Below are positions 37,029-49,520 of a DNA stretch of 64,000 nt, in pieces (the stretch's first letter is position 1; every line of letters begins with the position of its first letter). The notes under the pieces are model-generated. The model was not told the DNA's origin. It did not search any database and was given only the letters and a program-made list of their open reading frames with translations. The stretch is taken from contig JACEVL010000099.1 of assembly GCA_020284085.1 (NCBI GenBank), positions 1,901,229 through 1,965,228 on the forward strand. Reading direction: 5' to 3'. Source of the stretch: Aporrectodea caliginosa (taxonomy: Eukaryota > Annelida > Clitellata > Crassiclitellata > Lumbricidae). The position numbers and the translations under genes were made by a program.

Positions 37029-37084
37029 AAGGAAGTATTCTGTCGCGCTTACAACGGGATTGATATGCAAATGCGTCATGCTCC
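37029..37084 (-). promoter_or_regulatory. Gene C upstream octamer/ETS block
   Basis: Coding-strand order: GGAGCATGAC, ATTTGCAT (37065-37072), then TACTTCCTT (37029-37037), about 100-130 nt upstream of the ATG. A MITE starts 40 bp further upstream. Confidence 0.45.
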
Positions 37085-37125
37085 ATTAAATTATGCATCC
37101 AGCCGCATTTGCTCGTTGTTCGAGG

Positions 37126-37710
37126 CAGTGTTATTTTACTTCACAAAATAATTTCTATTTCAGTTTCAGTTCAGTTCGGCTGGGAGTAATTTCAGTTTCA
37201 GTTCAGTTTCAGTTCTCAAATAATTTCAGTTCAACTTCAACTTCGAGTTCTCAAATAATTTCAGTTCAACTTCAACTTCGAGTTCTTAAATAATTTCAGT
37301 TCAAGTTACAGATAATACCGTGATATACCGAGAAATCTCGCGAGATTAACGACTTTCTATTAAGTTCTTAACATAGTCCAACGAAAGACTGGTTCACCGC
37401 TAATTTAAGTCAGTATTCAGTAAGTAAATTACTTCATTTCTATAACATAGTCCAACGAAAGTTGGACTATGTTCACCGCTAATTTAAGTCAGTAAGTAAA
37501 TTACTTCATTTCTATTTTTAGTCATAAATGTGTATAATTTCCGTTCGGATTTTAATTATCGTTACAGTTTTTATTCAGTTCGGCATCATTTATTTCCGTT
37601 TCCGTTCAGTTTTCGTTCTTAGAATATTTTCAGTTATCGTTATACTTATCGTTAACGGAATGGATTATTTTCAGTTCGACTTATCGTTTCCGTTAACGAA
37701 TATAACACTG
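37126..37710. mobile_element. MITE with CAGTGTTAT ends and 8-bp TSD
   Basis: It starts CAGTGTTATTTTAC and ends TATAACACTG, flanked by GTTCGAGG on both sides (37118-37125 and 37711-37718). The interior is mostly TTTCAGTTCAAC- and TTTCCGTT-type short repeats. The ends and 8-bp duplication fit a hAT-type origin. It sits just upstream of gene C's promoter motifs. Confidence 0.8.
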
Positions 37711-37868
37711 GTTCGAGGCAATTTTGCCAACACGCAGGTGACCTAGGCTTAAGGTGCTTCGATACATCTGGATTGGATGGCGTGGTGGCCCAATCGGTGG
37801 CGGCTTTCCATTGTCAACAGATTCTATATCAAACGCTGTGCCATTGTCGCCTTGCACTTGAATATAAT

Positions 37869-39333
37869 GCCGGTGTCCCGTGATAGATTTCCCCCTAAAA
37901 GTCTCCCACAGGAGACTCTATTTCGAAACAGATTCTCCACCGGCGGATCTGCTTCAAAATTAATTCGCCCCCTAAAACAAAGTCTATGGGGAGAATATTT
38001 AATTCCCGGTTGAAATAAACTCTACCACGGGGAGAGCTAATTTCAACGCGAGACAAGCTACAGTCACATTATATTTATCGCCCGCGCGTTAGCGGAACCC
38101 CAATAGGCTACTGCATTCACGCCCGTCGCGTTATTGGCCAAAGCATGTCACGTGAATTTGCTTACTTCCCTTGGAATTTGAAATGGCGGATATCTTGACG
38201 GTCGCTTAGGGTCAGGTTATGCGTCGTGAGGGTCGGTTATGGTGAGATTATGCGTAGAGAGGGTCGGTTAGAGTCAGGTTAGGCGTCGTGAAGGTCGGTT
38301 AGGGTCAGGGTTAGGGTTAGTTTCGTCATTAGAAAACATGGTGAACAATCTTCCACCGCATTCGGGATTGTTTATCGGTCGGCTCCTTGCACGTGCACAA
38401 AATCATGTGACGTGCATTGACCAATAGCGTAGCAGGCGTGATTCTAGTCCCAGGTATTAGGATCACGTCGGGCGTGACTGTATCCACGACCTATATTTAT
38501 AGTCAACAACTGAAGCCTTTTCTAACTTCCTTGGATTAACAAACGCTTAAGTAATCTTTATCTCAAGGCTGGCTTCATCAAAAGTCACATAAAAGCAAGC
38601 ACTTTAAAGCTTTGTAAAACTTAAATAAATAAAATGCAGACATCTAAATTTATGACAGTCAAGCAATAACTCTTGCATTGGTTCTAGATGTTCGCAATGC
38701 TCTCTTTTCTGGCGCCTTCGCTTTCTAACCGGTAAAGTTAGGAACTCTTCTAGTGCTTTTTTTACAAGGCCAGATGTGTTCGCATTGCATCGACATCATA
38801 CGAAGCACGCAATGCCTTTTCATCAAAAGACCACTGGAAAACAAATGATTTGGAATTTAATGCATCAATTAGTGAGGGATACGGATTAGTCAGAGCCATT
38901 TATCTTAATAGGCCCACTAGCCTATGTAGCAATGTCTGTGATCTCTCCATTTGAGTATTAATGACAAAAGCACGCCCTATGTATATATCCGAGTTGTGTC
39001 ATTAGATGCTAAATACTATATTATAAAACATTTATTTCATAATTCATTTTCTTTTTTCATTTCATATTTATTTCATGTCCGATTCAACTAATAAACATAA
39101 AATCATTTATTTAATAAAATAAATGCATATATTAGATTCTATTTAAGATTATTATAGAAAAGCAACCGAAAATAGTGGGCGATTTTAGTAGGAGGAAACT
39201 TTGTATCGTAGATGGGAAGATCCTATTTCAATGGGAGAGACTTGGTTTCGATACAGAGACTCCGGGGCAGACATTAATTTCAGCCAGGTAGACTCTGTTT
39301 CGGGGAGATTTTATATCGTGACACCGGCGTCAG
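37869..39333. mobile_element. TIR element with CCGGTGTC ends, nested insertion inside
   Basis: Left end GCCGGTGTCCCGTGATAGAT and right end (reverse complement) GCCGGTGTCACGATATAAAA match imperfectly, with subterminal GGGAGACTCTRTTTCG-type units in both arms. A further element with TACAGTCAC-like ends (about 38050-38485) carries GGTTAGGGTCAGG repeats. No transposase frame was found. Confidence 0.5.
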
Positions 39334-40114
39334 CAAGAAAGAAATAAGAAGCCCAGCCCTCAGACACGTAGGCCCCTATTAGGTTCTTAACTTCCTGATT
39401 TGGTAAGAGAGATTCTTTATGCACAGGACAGGACTATGTTTAATTCTCTGTGTAGTTCTTTGCATTCAGCCAGTTCTAAAGCCATACAAGGCCCTATGCG
39501 ATATGCTTATTCAATGTGGCTCAAAAAGCCTTGTTTGCTTTAAGTCTTAAATCAATTATGCGTATAAGATATAGAAGTCTTTTCACCATCAATCATCTTG
39601 ACCTACATCCAGTTGCTAATGATAATTTTATACTCTTACTATTGAGCAAGACCTTTACTACTCGTCTCTTATGCAGTGTGCGCTCTATAGTTTCTATATA
39701 TACTTCATTAATTCCTTTTATAATATAAAGCATGCATAGATCACGAAAAGATTTATTAGGACATGAGCTTATTGATATTGTCTCAGGTATATAGCTTTGC
39801 CTCTGGAGAGTTAACGCCAAATGAAACAAATCAATATTTCACTAGGCTAAAACATATTGATATTTTCCTAGGCAAAACGTCTTGTTTAACATAATTTGGC
39901 ACGCAGATCTATGTAATAAAAATCGCTTGCATTTCAATGCGGTAAAGCAGGAAAGAGAGTCCAAGAAGGGAAGACGATGAAAGAATCGGATAACCATCGA
40001 AACGATCGGAGAAGCCGAGACGAGGTAGGCGAACTGGAAATTCTACTCTGTAAGTTTCCTATTCATTTGAGAGGAACTTAGAGTTACTTAGAGTTTAATC
40101 GCTAACACTGTCAG

Positions 40115-40654
40115 CAGTGTGATTCTCCTTACAGATTTTATTTTAGTTATAGTTACAGTTATAGTTAATGTTTTTTTTAATTTTAGTTATAGTTATAGTT
40201 ATAGTTAGTATTATTTTTTAGTTATAGTTATAGTTAATGGATTTTTATTTTAGTTAATTTTAGTTACTACTTAGTTACAATAAGTAAGGCTATAAGCACA
40301 ATTGTGCGTATTAACACGCTGTTTCACAATTTGCTAAGAGCTGTGAAAGCCTTTGAAGCATGGGTGCATTCAGCTTCATGAATACACGAGTTTCTAAAGT
40401 AACTGACAAATCGCATAATAAAAATATCGCATTTTTGGTTCTCATTTATGTCGAATCATCCATATTGCACTTCCTATTTTTATTTTTTTTATTAACGAAA
40501 ATAAAGATGAATTTTCGTTATATTTATTTTCGTTATAGTTATAGTTATAGTTAATGATATTTTTTAGTTATAGTTATAGTTATCGTTAACGAAATCATTT
40601 TATTTTCGTTAACGAACATTTTCGTTATCGTTATCGTTAACGAGAATCACACTG
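40115..40654. mobile_element. MITE with CAGTGTGATTCTC ends and 8-bp TSD
   Basis: Inverted CAGTGTGATTCTC ends are flanked by ACTGTCAG at 40107-40114 and 40655-40662. The interior consists mainly of TTAGTTATAG and TTATCGTTAACG repeats. It lies just 3' of gene D's stop. Confidence 0.85.
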
Positions 40655-40722
40655 ACTGTCAGTCTACAGACTGAGGTCTCTTGAGGTGACGCCGCTTCTC
40701 TGAATTTCAGAGATCGACGATG

Positions 40723-40936
40723 TTATGCTCTTGATGTAAGATCAAGTTCCGCATAGACGATGCTGTTCGATGGAAGTTCCTCGCCAGATTTTGAAGTCAT
40801 CTGAACCGATGCGTAGGTCGTTTCTGATGCGGAGTTTGTCTCTGTGGGTTCCTGAATCTCATCGTAGACGGGAAAGTCTTTCGAAGACTCCATCATTGCA
40901 TATTCAGGATTCTCATAGCCGGAAGACTTCACTGCT
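40723..40936 (-). CDS. Gene D last exon: ITIM/ITSM-like tail
   Basis: An intact open exon of 71 codons after the phase-2 join. Tyrosine motifs in order are SGYENP, PEYAMM, FPVYDEI, ETTYASV and SIVYAELDL. SIVYAEL fits the ITIM consensus (I/V/L/S)xYxx(I/V/L), and TTYASV fits the ITSM consensus TxYxx(V/I). The order TTYAxV/I followed by IVYAEL is shared with gene F. Confidence 0.75.
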
Positions 40937-43029
40937 CTGGAGACATAATTATAATATATTTTAAAGAGACGACAGAACATGTTGGAAAACATTAGAATTA
41001 AGACGTAAATGTGACAGTGATCGAAGTCTGTCATGCGTCCAACGCCAAGCATAGTATCTGCTGTTAAGGAGAATGCTGAGTGCTGGGTTAAGGAGATGGG
41101 CTACACACACAAAAATATGTCTTTGGTATCGTTACGTCAGGATAAACTATATATAATTTCGTTTATTGAAAATAGAAAGACGACTAAGCAGTCGTCTTCG
41201 CAACATCTACTACGAAGCTAACAAGTAACAAGAGCTGGAACTAATTAAAACATTATTTTAATCGATTAATCGCCAAAATTTAACTTAGATTAATCGATTA
41301 AATTTGGTTAATTTGGTATCTGTTACATAACGCGTGAAAAACTGTTTAAAAATGTAGACACTGGGTCAGTTACTGGTCTTTTTCTACAAAAAAAACTTCA
41401 ATCATCCCACGTGTTGAAGGTGATACGTCAGCGATGTGTTTGAACCACGGTAAACGAACTGTTATTGTTATTCGGTTTTCTTGTTTCAGTGACATTCACT
41501 TGACGACGAATGCATTAATGTGGGGAAGGCGTTACAGAAGTGATTAAATTCGATGAGATTGAACGAAGGTTGGCAAACTTCTACAAGACTAAACCGTATT
41601 TGAGAGCTAATGAATTTCAAGGTCTTGGCTGGTACAATACTGTCGCTAAACCTAAGATAAAACTAATCGATTTGTACCTTATGACAACGGCGCTATATAA
41701 GTCAGATTATACTTGTTGTGAAATTACTTGAAATTATTGTTTTATGACCAGAATAAATGCCGAAACTCATTGACCAGTCACATATTATAACGGCGCTATA
41801 GAAGTAAAATCATTAGCAATCACAATAAATGCAGTCATTATATTTAGGTTTACAGGTACTGACCGCGGTGCATCGCTGTTTCTTCGTTTCTTGGTGATTA
41901 AAACTGCAGCAATTATGATGACGACGACAAATATCGATGCACAGGAAACAGTTATGATGATCAAGTCTATAGTTGATGAAAAATATAACAAAATATCTGC
42001 AGAAAAATAAGAGCTGATGAATTGATTTAAATTAGAAACGGCGAGAACCTGCGGACACTAAGTAAGTCTTATTTAAATATAATGTGTGTACGTCTGTATG
42101 TGTCAGCTTAATCTATTTTGGTAAAGGAATCGATCTAGTAATTTATATAGCGTCTTTTTGAAGAAGAAGTTACATTTGAAATGATGTGTTCCAAAGCAGA
42201 TGAAACCCCTTTCTCTGCTATCTTTAGCAATCAATCCTGGACATGTCCTGCATGATATACGCCCCCACCCCTACAGGAAACCGGATACTTACTGAGACCT
42301 CGCTCACACAATCGAGAGATACCACGCACGTTGTGATTCGTTGCTTGGAAAGGGATTTATAACTAGGATACTGTATAGGTAACTTGTATGACACTAAAAT
42401 TTCATTTATTTCAATCATCAACTGAATTATTTTGTATCTTTAATTATCAATTATTACTTCTTTATAATTATTATAGCAATGTTTCTTGCTGTATGTCCCA
42501 TTGTGCTTTTGCAATCAGCGTGCTGAAGAGTTTACCTAATTACTTCTTAAAGTAGTTATACTTAATTACTTCTAACTTACTACTTTCAAACATTTTCTCA
42601 TATACTGGATGTTTCTTGTCTATGACTCAAGATTCGTCTTTTTCAATTTGCTATCTACCTTATTTCCGATCAGTCTGACCCATTGAATTTCTGACCTGGC
42701 TAATACAATGAATCAATGCTAAGTCGGGATTTCTCTTTGCAGTGAACATATATAATAATTCAATATAATAATTTCATGCAGCGCTATAGCCGTCGTTAGA
42801 AAAACACAGAATAGCATAGTATGGTTTGTCCTGGCGCCGAATAGGATGGAATAGAATATTAAGCTAGGTTATAGCAGTAGGTAAATTGTTTGGCTTTGAA
42901 GTCTTACCGTTTAGAGGTTTTGGAGTTGGATAGTTACTCGTGTCTATAACAAGAAAACAAGAAAGATGATTGAAACAATTAAATTTTATGTTTCATCGCA
43001 AATTGCCAGTATTGAACTTGCTGCTTTCT

Positions 43030-43125
43030 GGATTTAATGATTTCCTTTTTGGCCGTGCTGGAGTCGGGAGCGCCTCTGGGTAGTCCTCTTGAAGGGGCGC
43101 TATATAAATTTATGAATGAATGAAA
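43030..43125 (+). mobile_element. LINE/SINE 3' terminus
   Basis: GGGAGCGCCTCTGGGTAGTC...GAAGGGGCGCTATATAAATT, followed by ATGAATGAATGA. Confidence 0.6.
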
Positions 43126-44019
43126 GTAAGTGGGGTTTCATCTTCTTCTTCCTCACCCTATAGCTACCAGGATTGCAACTAGATGACGGTATGCGTGCAA
43201 TTAGGTTTCAGGATATTATTTTTCATAGCAGAGCTATCCAACTTTAAACAACTAAATCGTATTTTTACGCAGTAGCAAATTGCATCTGCTTCTTAATCGT
43301 GATCGACATCGCAAACTCATACTACACCACGCCCCTACGTCAACGGAAACAGATTAGAGGTGCTCAAGACCTGACATCACAAGATAGTTCGTTTGGTTTC
43401 AGTCAAACATGTAGAAAATAAGACCATACAGACTCAACTGTAAAGTAATATGAATGTTCTCGATTGTTCCGGAATTTTATTCATAACTATCATTCTATTA
43501 ACAATCATTAAAGACACTGACAAAAGTACATTACGAATTAAATTATATAATTCAGAAAAATTTCAAAGTTGTTTGTATTGTAACGTTTGCTTTGCCAACC
43601 AACCGTTGAGTATACAGATGAATGGATATGGCTCAGAACAATCACATTCCTTCCACTTCCACTGAGACCATGTAAGACATAAACACTGTCCACTGTAATT
43701 GGATGGACGAAGGATTTCCCAGTTGGTGTACTTTATTGCAGAACCTAGAATTGTACAGGCGGTCGACTATAATATTTTGTTATAGCCTTCAGCGCTACAA
43801 CTTTTGATTTAAACGACTTGTAAAAGGAAATCTCTTTATAATAAGAAACGAAGAATATCGATTAATGATCAATACACGTGGAAACACATCTGATTTAGAC
43901 TTATTTATGATAAAGGAATTTTTCTGAATACGAGCTATTCCTGCACATTAACATCCTCGTATGCGAATAAAATTTTGCTCACTGGCAACAAGAAATAAGA
44001 ACAAATTATCCATTTATCC

Positions 44020-44205
44020 GTTCCTTCTCTATGGTTGGTCTAACAACCTGGAATGGGCTAACATTAGATTTACGACACCTTCCAAACTGTTCTCAGTTTC
44101 ACCAACTGTTGAAGACTGCATTCTTCCGTATGGCCTGGGTTGGGAGCGCCTGTGAGTAGGGATCTTGAAGAGGCGCTATGTAAATTGTGATTGATTTATT
44201 TTTTT
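44020..44205 (+). mobile_element. LINE 3' fragment
   Basis: It encodes YGWSNNLEWANIRFTTPSKL with frame breaks and ends GGGAGCGCCTGTGAGTAGGG...GAAGAGGCGCTATGTAAATTG. Confidence 0.6.
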
Positions 44206-44446
44206 ATTGATTGATTATTTACCTATATAACTTTCAAAGACGTTAGAAGCTCTGTAGCTGTAACATTAGTCCTATCGGCTCTTGCACATGTGCCACATTA
44301 CCATCGATCGGATTGGGGTGTGTGCCTGAAAGTGGTTGTCGGTCAAATGTAATAGGCCTACACTCATTTTATCGTCTCCATTAAAGCTTTTTAGACGCAT
44401 GGCACTGGAGGCTGGTGGATCATAGACGATCGCAATGTCTAGACAG

Positions 44447-44458
44447 CGAGAGACAGTC

Positions 44459-44533
<75 letters not shown>

Positions 44534-44836
44534 GAGAGAAACAGAGACAGAGACAGAGACAGAGACAGAGACAGAGACAGAGACAGAGGCAGAGACAGAA
44601 TCAGAGAGAGACAGACAGAGACAGAGACAGAGACAGAGACAGAGACAGAGAGACAGAGACAGAGACAGAGACAGAGAGAGAGAGAGAGAGAGAGGCAGAG
44701 ACAGAGAGAGACAGAGACACACACAGACAGAGACAGAGACAGAGACAGAGGCAGAGACAGAGACAGACAAAGACAGACAGAGACAGAGACAGAGAGACAG
44801 AGACAGAGACAGAGAGACAGAGACAGAGAGAGAGAC
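44447..44836. repeat. AGAGAC/ACAG microsatellite abutting gene D exon 4 donor
   Basis: About 390 bp of AGACAG and AGAGAC units runs up to the GT donor of exon 4 (44837-45070). Read on the minus strand, the intron begins GTCTCTCTCTCTG. Confidence 0.92.
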
Positions 44837-46882
44837 CTGTATCATTCCATCGCCATTCGTTCTTTTGCATTCCAATCCAATATTCCGTACTGACATCTGA
44901 AAATAGATTTTTCAACGCAACGCTCATGTTCTTGTCACTAAGAGTGTCAAATGAAGCCAAATCTCCTCCTTCATCTGAACAGTTGTTTCTGGCGTCATAC
45001 CACGTGCGCGATCTCATTTTTTTCTTATAGCATCGTCTATTTAACAGCAAATCACACTTTCCAGAGTTGCCTACAACACACAAACAAACAATAAAGAGAT
45101 TAGATTATGTTGCAACTACAGTTTCTATAAAAAGATAGTGGTTTTGGTTATTATTAAGTTTATGGTGACAGATGATGTGAGTTCCACTCTCTGGTGTCGT
45201 CATAGAACATCCGTCAGGACGACCGTCCTCGAGACACTTAATCTCTTCTTGGAACAGGACTACTTTTTCAATGGATGGCTGTCAGCGAACGTAACTAATA
45301 ACGAGCTGTCTTCAGGCTTTAACGTTTTGTCTCAACAACTTTGTCCACATTTCGCTGATGATGACACTAGCAACATGATGACAAATTGTACCCGCTATAA
45401 TAGGAAAGAACACGCAAAAGAGAGAAAGCATATAGTGTATCTAAGGTAATTGCACAAACGGTGTGATCTGTTGATGGTATGTACATAGTCGACACGGTAT
45501 AATGATAGACCTGATACATACCTGGGTATTCGCATATGAAACGACCTGTCTTGTGTGGATTTTCCGAGTAGATGCTCAAATTTGTCGTAATCAGACGACC
45601 ATATGAAGAATAAAGCTGATCATTTCGCTCGTGAACTGTGATATCTTAATAAGACAAATTGAAAACATGTAACAATTTCAATTTCTGAGCGTGAATCATA
45701 GATGTAATTTGACTGGTTTGTAATTGCATTCAGCTGTCTACTTGCTCGATACTACTTGTAACTCGTAAGGCGTGCCACAAGCGCATATATACGATGTGAA
45801 AATGCGCTACATAAGTTAATCTGAATAAGGCTAGTGCCTCTGACTAGTATGTGTGTGTATGTATGTCCATAGAAAGCCACGTCTTCACTTGCCTATTTTG
45901 TCTAGGTGGTGGCAGTCATTAAGAATTAAGCAAACGCTGCTTAGAGTAACTGAAGCAGTGGCACAGGCGCAGAGCCCAGTCAATGGCGTCGTATCGAAGG
46001 TTAATGGGTAGAACCAATCACAAGTCGATTATATTTGCATAAAATCTTTTGATAAGATACACTCATTATTTGCGATAGTCTACAACTTTATTTCAATTTT
46101 TAATAGAAAGTCATTTATACCTGCTTTCGGCTGACCATTTACCCAACGCCATGCATTAGTAATGTGATACTGGCCATTGAGTCTAATATTGCTGTGACGA
46201 ATAATGTCAAGTTGTTTGTTGTCTTGCAATGCAATTCTGATAAATTGGACGAAGTCTCGTTGAACATCTTTATTGAGGATTGTTGCTAACGTTTGTCGTA
46301 CACCATTCTTGAGCTGCGGAGAAAGACAGCTGCATTGGTCTGTTGTTGGAATGGTCCATCACAGTGTCAGGTAGAATGAATGTGTATCCATTGTAAGACT
46401 TATTGTAGAAAGACGAAGCTCTGCCAATCATTAGCAGAATACCTGAAATGAGATACTATAGACATGCATTAAAACATACATGTATTCATTAGCACATTTG
46501 TGGACACTCAGAGCAGCTACAAATCTGCATAATATTCAATAATTGTAAGTCAAATCCTTATCATATCAGTCCTGACCGTTTATCTATGATCAATATATTA
46601 TGTCTGTACGCATGTACAGATAGCGCCTTTTAAATACCCAACAAAAGCGATGTCTGCGGAAGACTAAAAGGTGTTACAATAATTAAGAACAAACACTTAA
46701 TCAATGAACAAACAGATAACTTGAAGTCATCAGTGAAGAGCTCCCTCAGACACGTAGAACCAAATCGTCGGATTCTGATCTAGAGCCGACGGTAGACAAC
46801 AATGCTCGGCATGTATTAAATTTACTCGAAGCACAATGGATGGCGGGCTTGTTGATTAGAATACGTAATATTAAGTGCCTGG

Positions 46883-47084
<202 letters not shown>

Positions 47085-47094
47085 ACTCAGGTCT

Positions 47095-47292
47095 ACCATG
47101 GATGGACGATTGGTGGGAAAGAGAACAAGAGGGATGATGCTTGACTGGATGATGGTAATCGTAATCGTAATCGTAAATTTATATAGCACCACTTCAAGAA
47201 ATACTCCTCAGAGGTGGGTGAACGCAGTAACTCTAGGTTATTATGCCCATCATCGAGAGGGGTGGCGACATTCGACGGTTGAACCTGCTTAA
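47095..47292 (+). mobile_element. LINE C-terminal fragment
   Basis: It reads LVGKRTRGMMLDWMM and, after a frame break, HHREGWRHSTVEPA, the same ending as the fragments near 50300 and 63950. Confidence 0.55.
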
Positions 47293-47566
47293 ATGCAAAG
47301 CATTTGAACAAGGATATATTTATATTTATACATGTATTATATGCATACATACACACGCCACGCATAGTCTCTGCGCTACAAAAGTAACGTGCCTATTAGG
47401 CCTATTGGCGACCTTGTCATACGTAAGCAGAACGGAAATCTACTGTTTTAAATAACTTTGAAATATCAGTTGTAGGCCTAATCGTGTCTGCATAGATAAC
47501 TGAAATATTTAATCATGACTTCGACTTACCAGCGAGCATAAGAACCTTCGACATTTTGGAATCCAT

Positions 47567-48111
47567 CGCTGAAAGCAGCATTCAGAAATGGCCTCTTGTG
47601 ATTGATGGTACAACTACATCCGCGTTGATCTCTAGGAGGATGTACCATGTGGTTATTCCGCCACTGCCTACCTTTTGTCTAAGGATATAGGAACGACTAG
47701 ATATACACGAGGTCATATAATATACATCCGAACCGTTAATGCTGACATATATACACAGTTCACAAATGAAAGCCTAATAAGCCGCTTTGCGGGCAAAATT
47801 TGAACAGGGTACAACAGTGTCTGCTATTATATTGCAAATAGCACATCATCGCCAATAATTCTACAATTAGGCTACTGCGAAGCGGATTCTTGTTACTCTC
47901 TCCCCGTCAGGCTTGAATTAATCCTCCCAGCGGAGGGGTCAGCCAAAAGGATCCTTCTTCTTCACTTGCGCTGACTTTAATAAGCTAAGTTGCCTCTATT
48001 TGGGGTAAACTAAATTAGGAGGTTAATCGGGGTTATGAGAAATATAGCGTGTAGACCTATGTAAAAGATCCCATACGTATCCGATACCGTTAATGCTGAC
48101 GCATAATTATA
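47567..48111. other. Gene D upstream region
   Basis: The ETS/octamer block seen upstream of A-C is not visible here. No gene or complete repeat was recognised. Confidence 0.4.
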
Positions 48112-48711
48112 CACGGTGATTCAATAAAAAGTAAGCCAAACTTTGTATTTCATATAAGTACTTATAACTTGAAAACAGTATTAAATTTTTGTGTGAAGAA
48201 ACTCTCAGTAGTATGGTTTAATCATTTAATTAAAGAAGATGTTCAAAATGTCCTCCTTCTGTTTGCGTGTAAGCCTGGAGGCGCTGGCGCCATTGGGCAA
48301 CGTTTTCTTCAGTGCGCGATGACCTTCGTCTGCCACTACCAATGACGCGGTCGACTGACCCTGTTCCGCCAATTTTGTGAAGCAATTTATCTAATCCGCT
48401 TCTGGTCCAGTGTTTTTCTAGAGACTCTTGTAGAAATTGACGGCTGCTGTAATTCTTGGATTCCCTCAAACCTTTTATCATGTGTAACTCTTCCTTACTA
48501 AAAGGCTTTTTTCGGAAATTGCTAGTTTCTTGTTTATGTTTTTAATTGTATTATCGTCTGCTTTTTTGAGTAGGAAATATAAACCGGAAATCATTAAAAT
48601 AAAAAAGGAAGTCTGTGCATATTTTTACTTTGAAAATATTATTAATAAAATATAGTTCAAGTTTTAATATTTGTTTATAAATTTTGGCTTACTTTTTATT
48701 GAATCACCGTG
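48112..48711 (-). mobile_element. Mariner/Tc1-type deleted element
   Basis: TIRs CACGGTGATTCAATAAAAAG followed by TAAGCCAAA occur at both ends between TA dinucleotides. The minus strand keeps an N-terminal HTH fragment (KHWTRSGLDKLLHKIGGTG, SRTEENVAQWRQRL). Confidence 0.8.
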
Positions 48712-48984
48712 TAATTATTCATCTCACAAATTAAAGCCTAATTAGGCACTGTGCGGGCAAATTTAACCTTTTCAATTTTTTCATCGAAATGCAAAATCCG
48801 AAATGCTAATGGTCTGTATTAAGTATATACTTTACAACATCGTATCTTCGTAATTGATTGAATGTTAGAGTAAAACATGAACAGTAGCTTAATATCAGAT
48901 TGAATAATGCTTCCTATTACATTTTGTGTTCATCGCTTAGCCTGGAACAAGAAGAGTGGTCGATGGGAACCTCCGACAATCCAT

Positions 48985-49520
48985 CAATCAGTAATCCTTT
49001 CACTAGTCCATCGATGTCAGTAGTACAGTATATTCCTGTATATTCCTGTCAATACTCAATAGATGTTAGTATTCCTGTTAATAGTCACAAGTTGTTAGTA
49101 GTATTATACTGTCAATAGTCAATAGATGTCAGTATATTCCTGTCAATAGTCACAGGATGTCAGTAGTATTATACTGTCAATAGTCAATAGATGTCAGTAT
49201 ATTCCTGTCAATAGTCACAGGATGTTAGTAGTATTATACTGTCAATAGTCAATAGATGTCAGTAGTATATTTCTGTATATTCCTGTCAATACTCAATAGA
49301 TGTTAGTATTCCTGTTAATAGTCACAAGTTGTTAGTAGTATTATACTGTCAATAGTCAATAGATGTCAGTATATTCCTGTCAATAGTCACAAGTTGTTAG
49401 TAGTATTATACTGTCAATAGTCAATAGATGTCAGTATATTCCTGTCAATAGTCACAAGATGTTAGTAGTATTATACTGTCAATGTCAATAGATTTCAGTA
49501 GTATATTCCTGTCAATAGCT
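48985..49520. repeat. Minisatellite, unit about 65 bp
   Basis: Tandem units contain GTAGTATTATACTGTCAATAG, TCAATAGATGTCAGTATATTCC and TGTCAATAGTCACAxG. There are about eight copies with minor variants. Confidence 0.85.

Noticed and set aside
38290..38340. Telomere or interstitial telomeric repeat
   Set aside because: Only a few irregular GGTTAGGGTCAGG units occur, and they lie inside a nested TIR element.
41540..41731. 63-residue plus-strand ORF between gene D exons 7 and 8
   Set aside because: It is antisense to the gene's intron and has no family resemblance.
44272..45083. Long ORFs of Arg-Asp, Glu-Thr or Ser-Leu repeats
   Set aside because: They are translations of the AGAGAC microsatellite. 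Only the CTLD part of 44837-45070 is real coding sequence.
45140..45480. Extra exon in gene D between exons 3 and 4
   Set aside because: The phases of exons 3 and 4 already join correctly and no CTLD text is visible there on the minus strand.
48985..49520. CRISPR-like alternation of repeats
   Set aside because: The units are contiguous minisatellite variants without unique spacers, and the DNA is eukaryotic.
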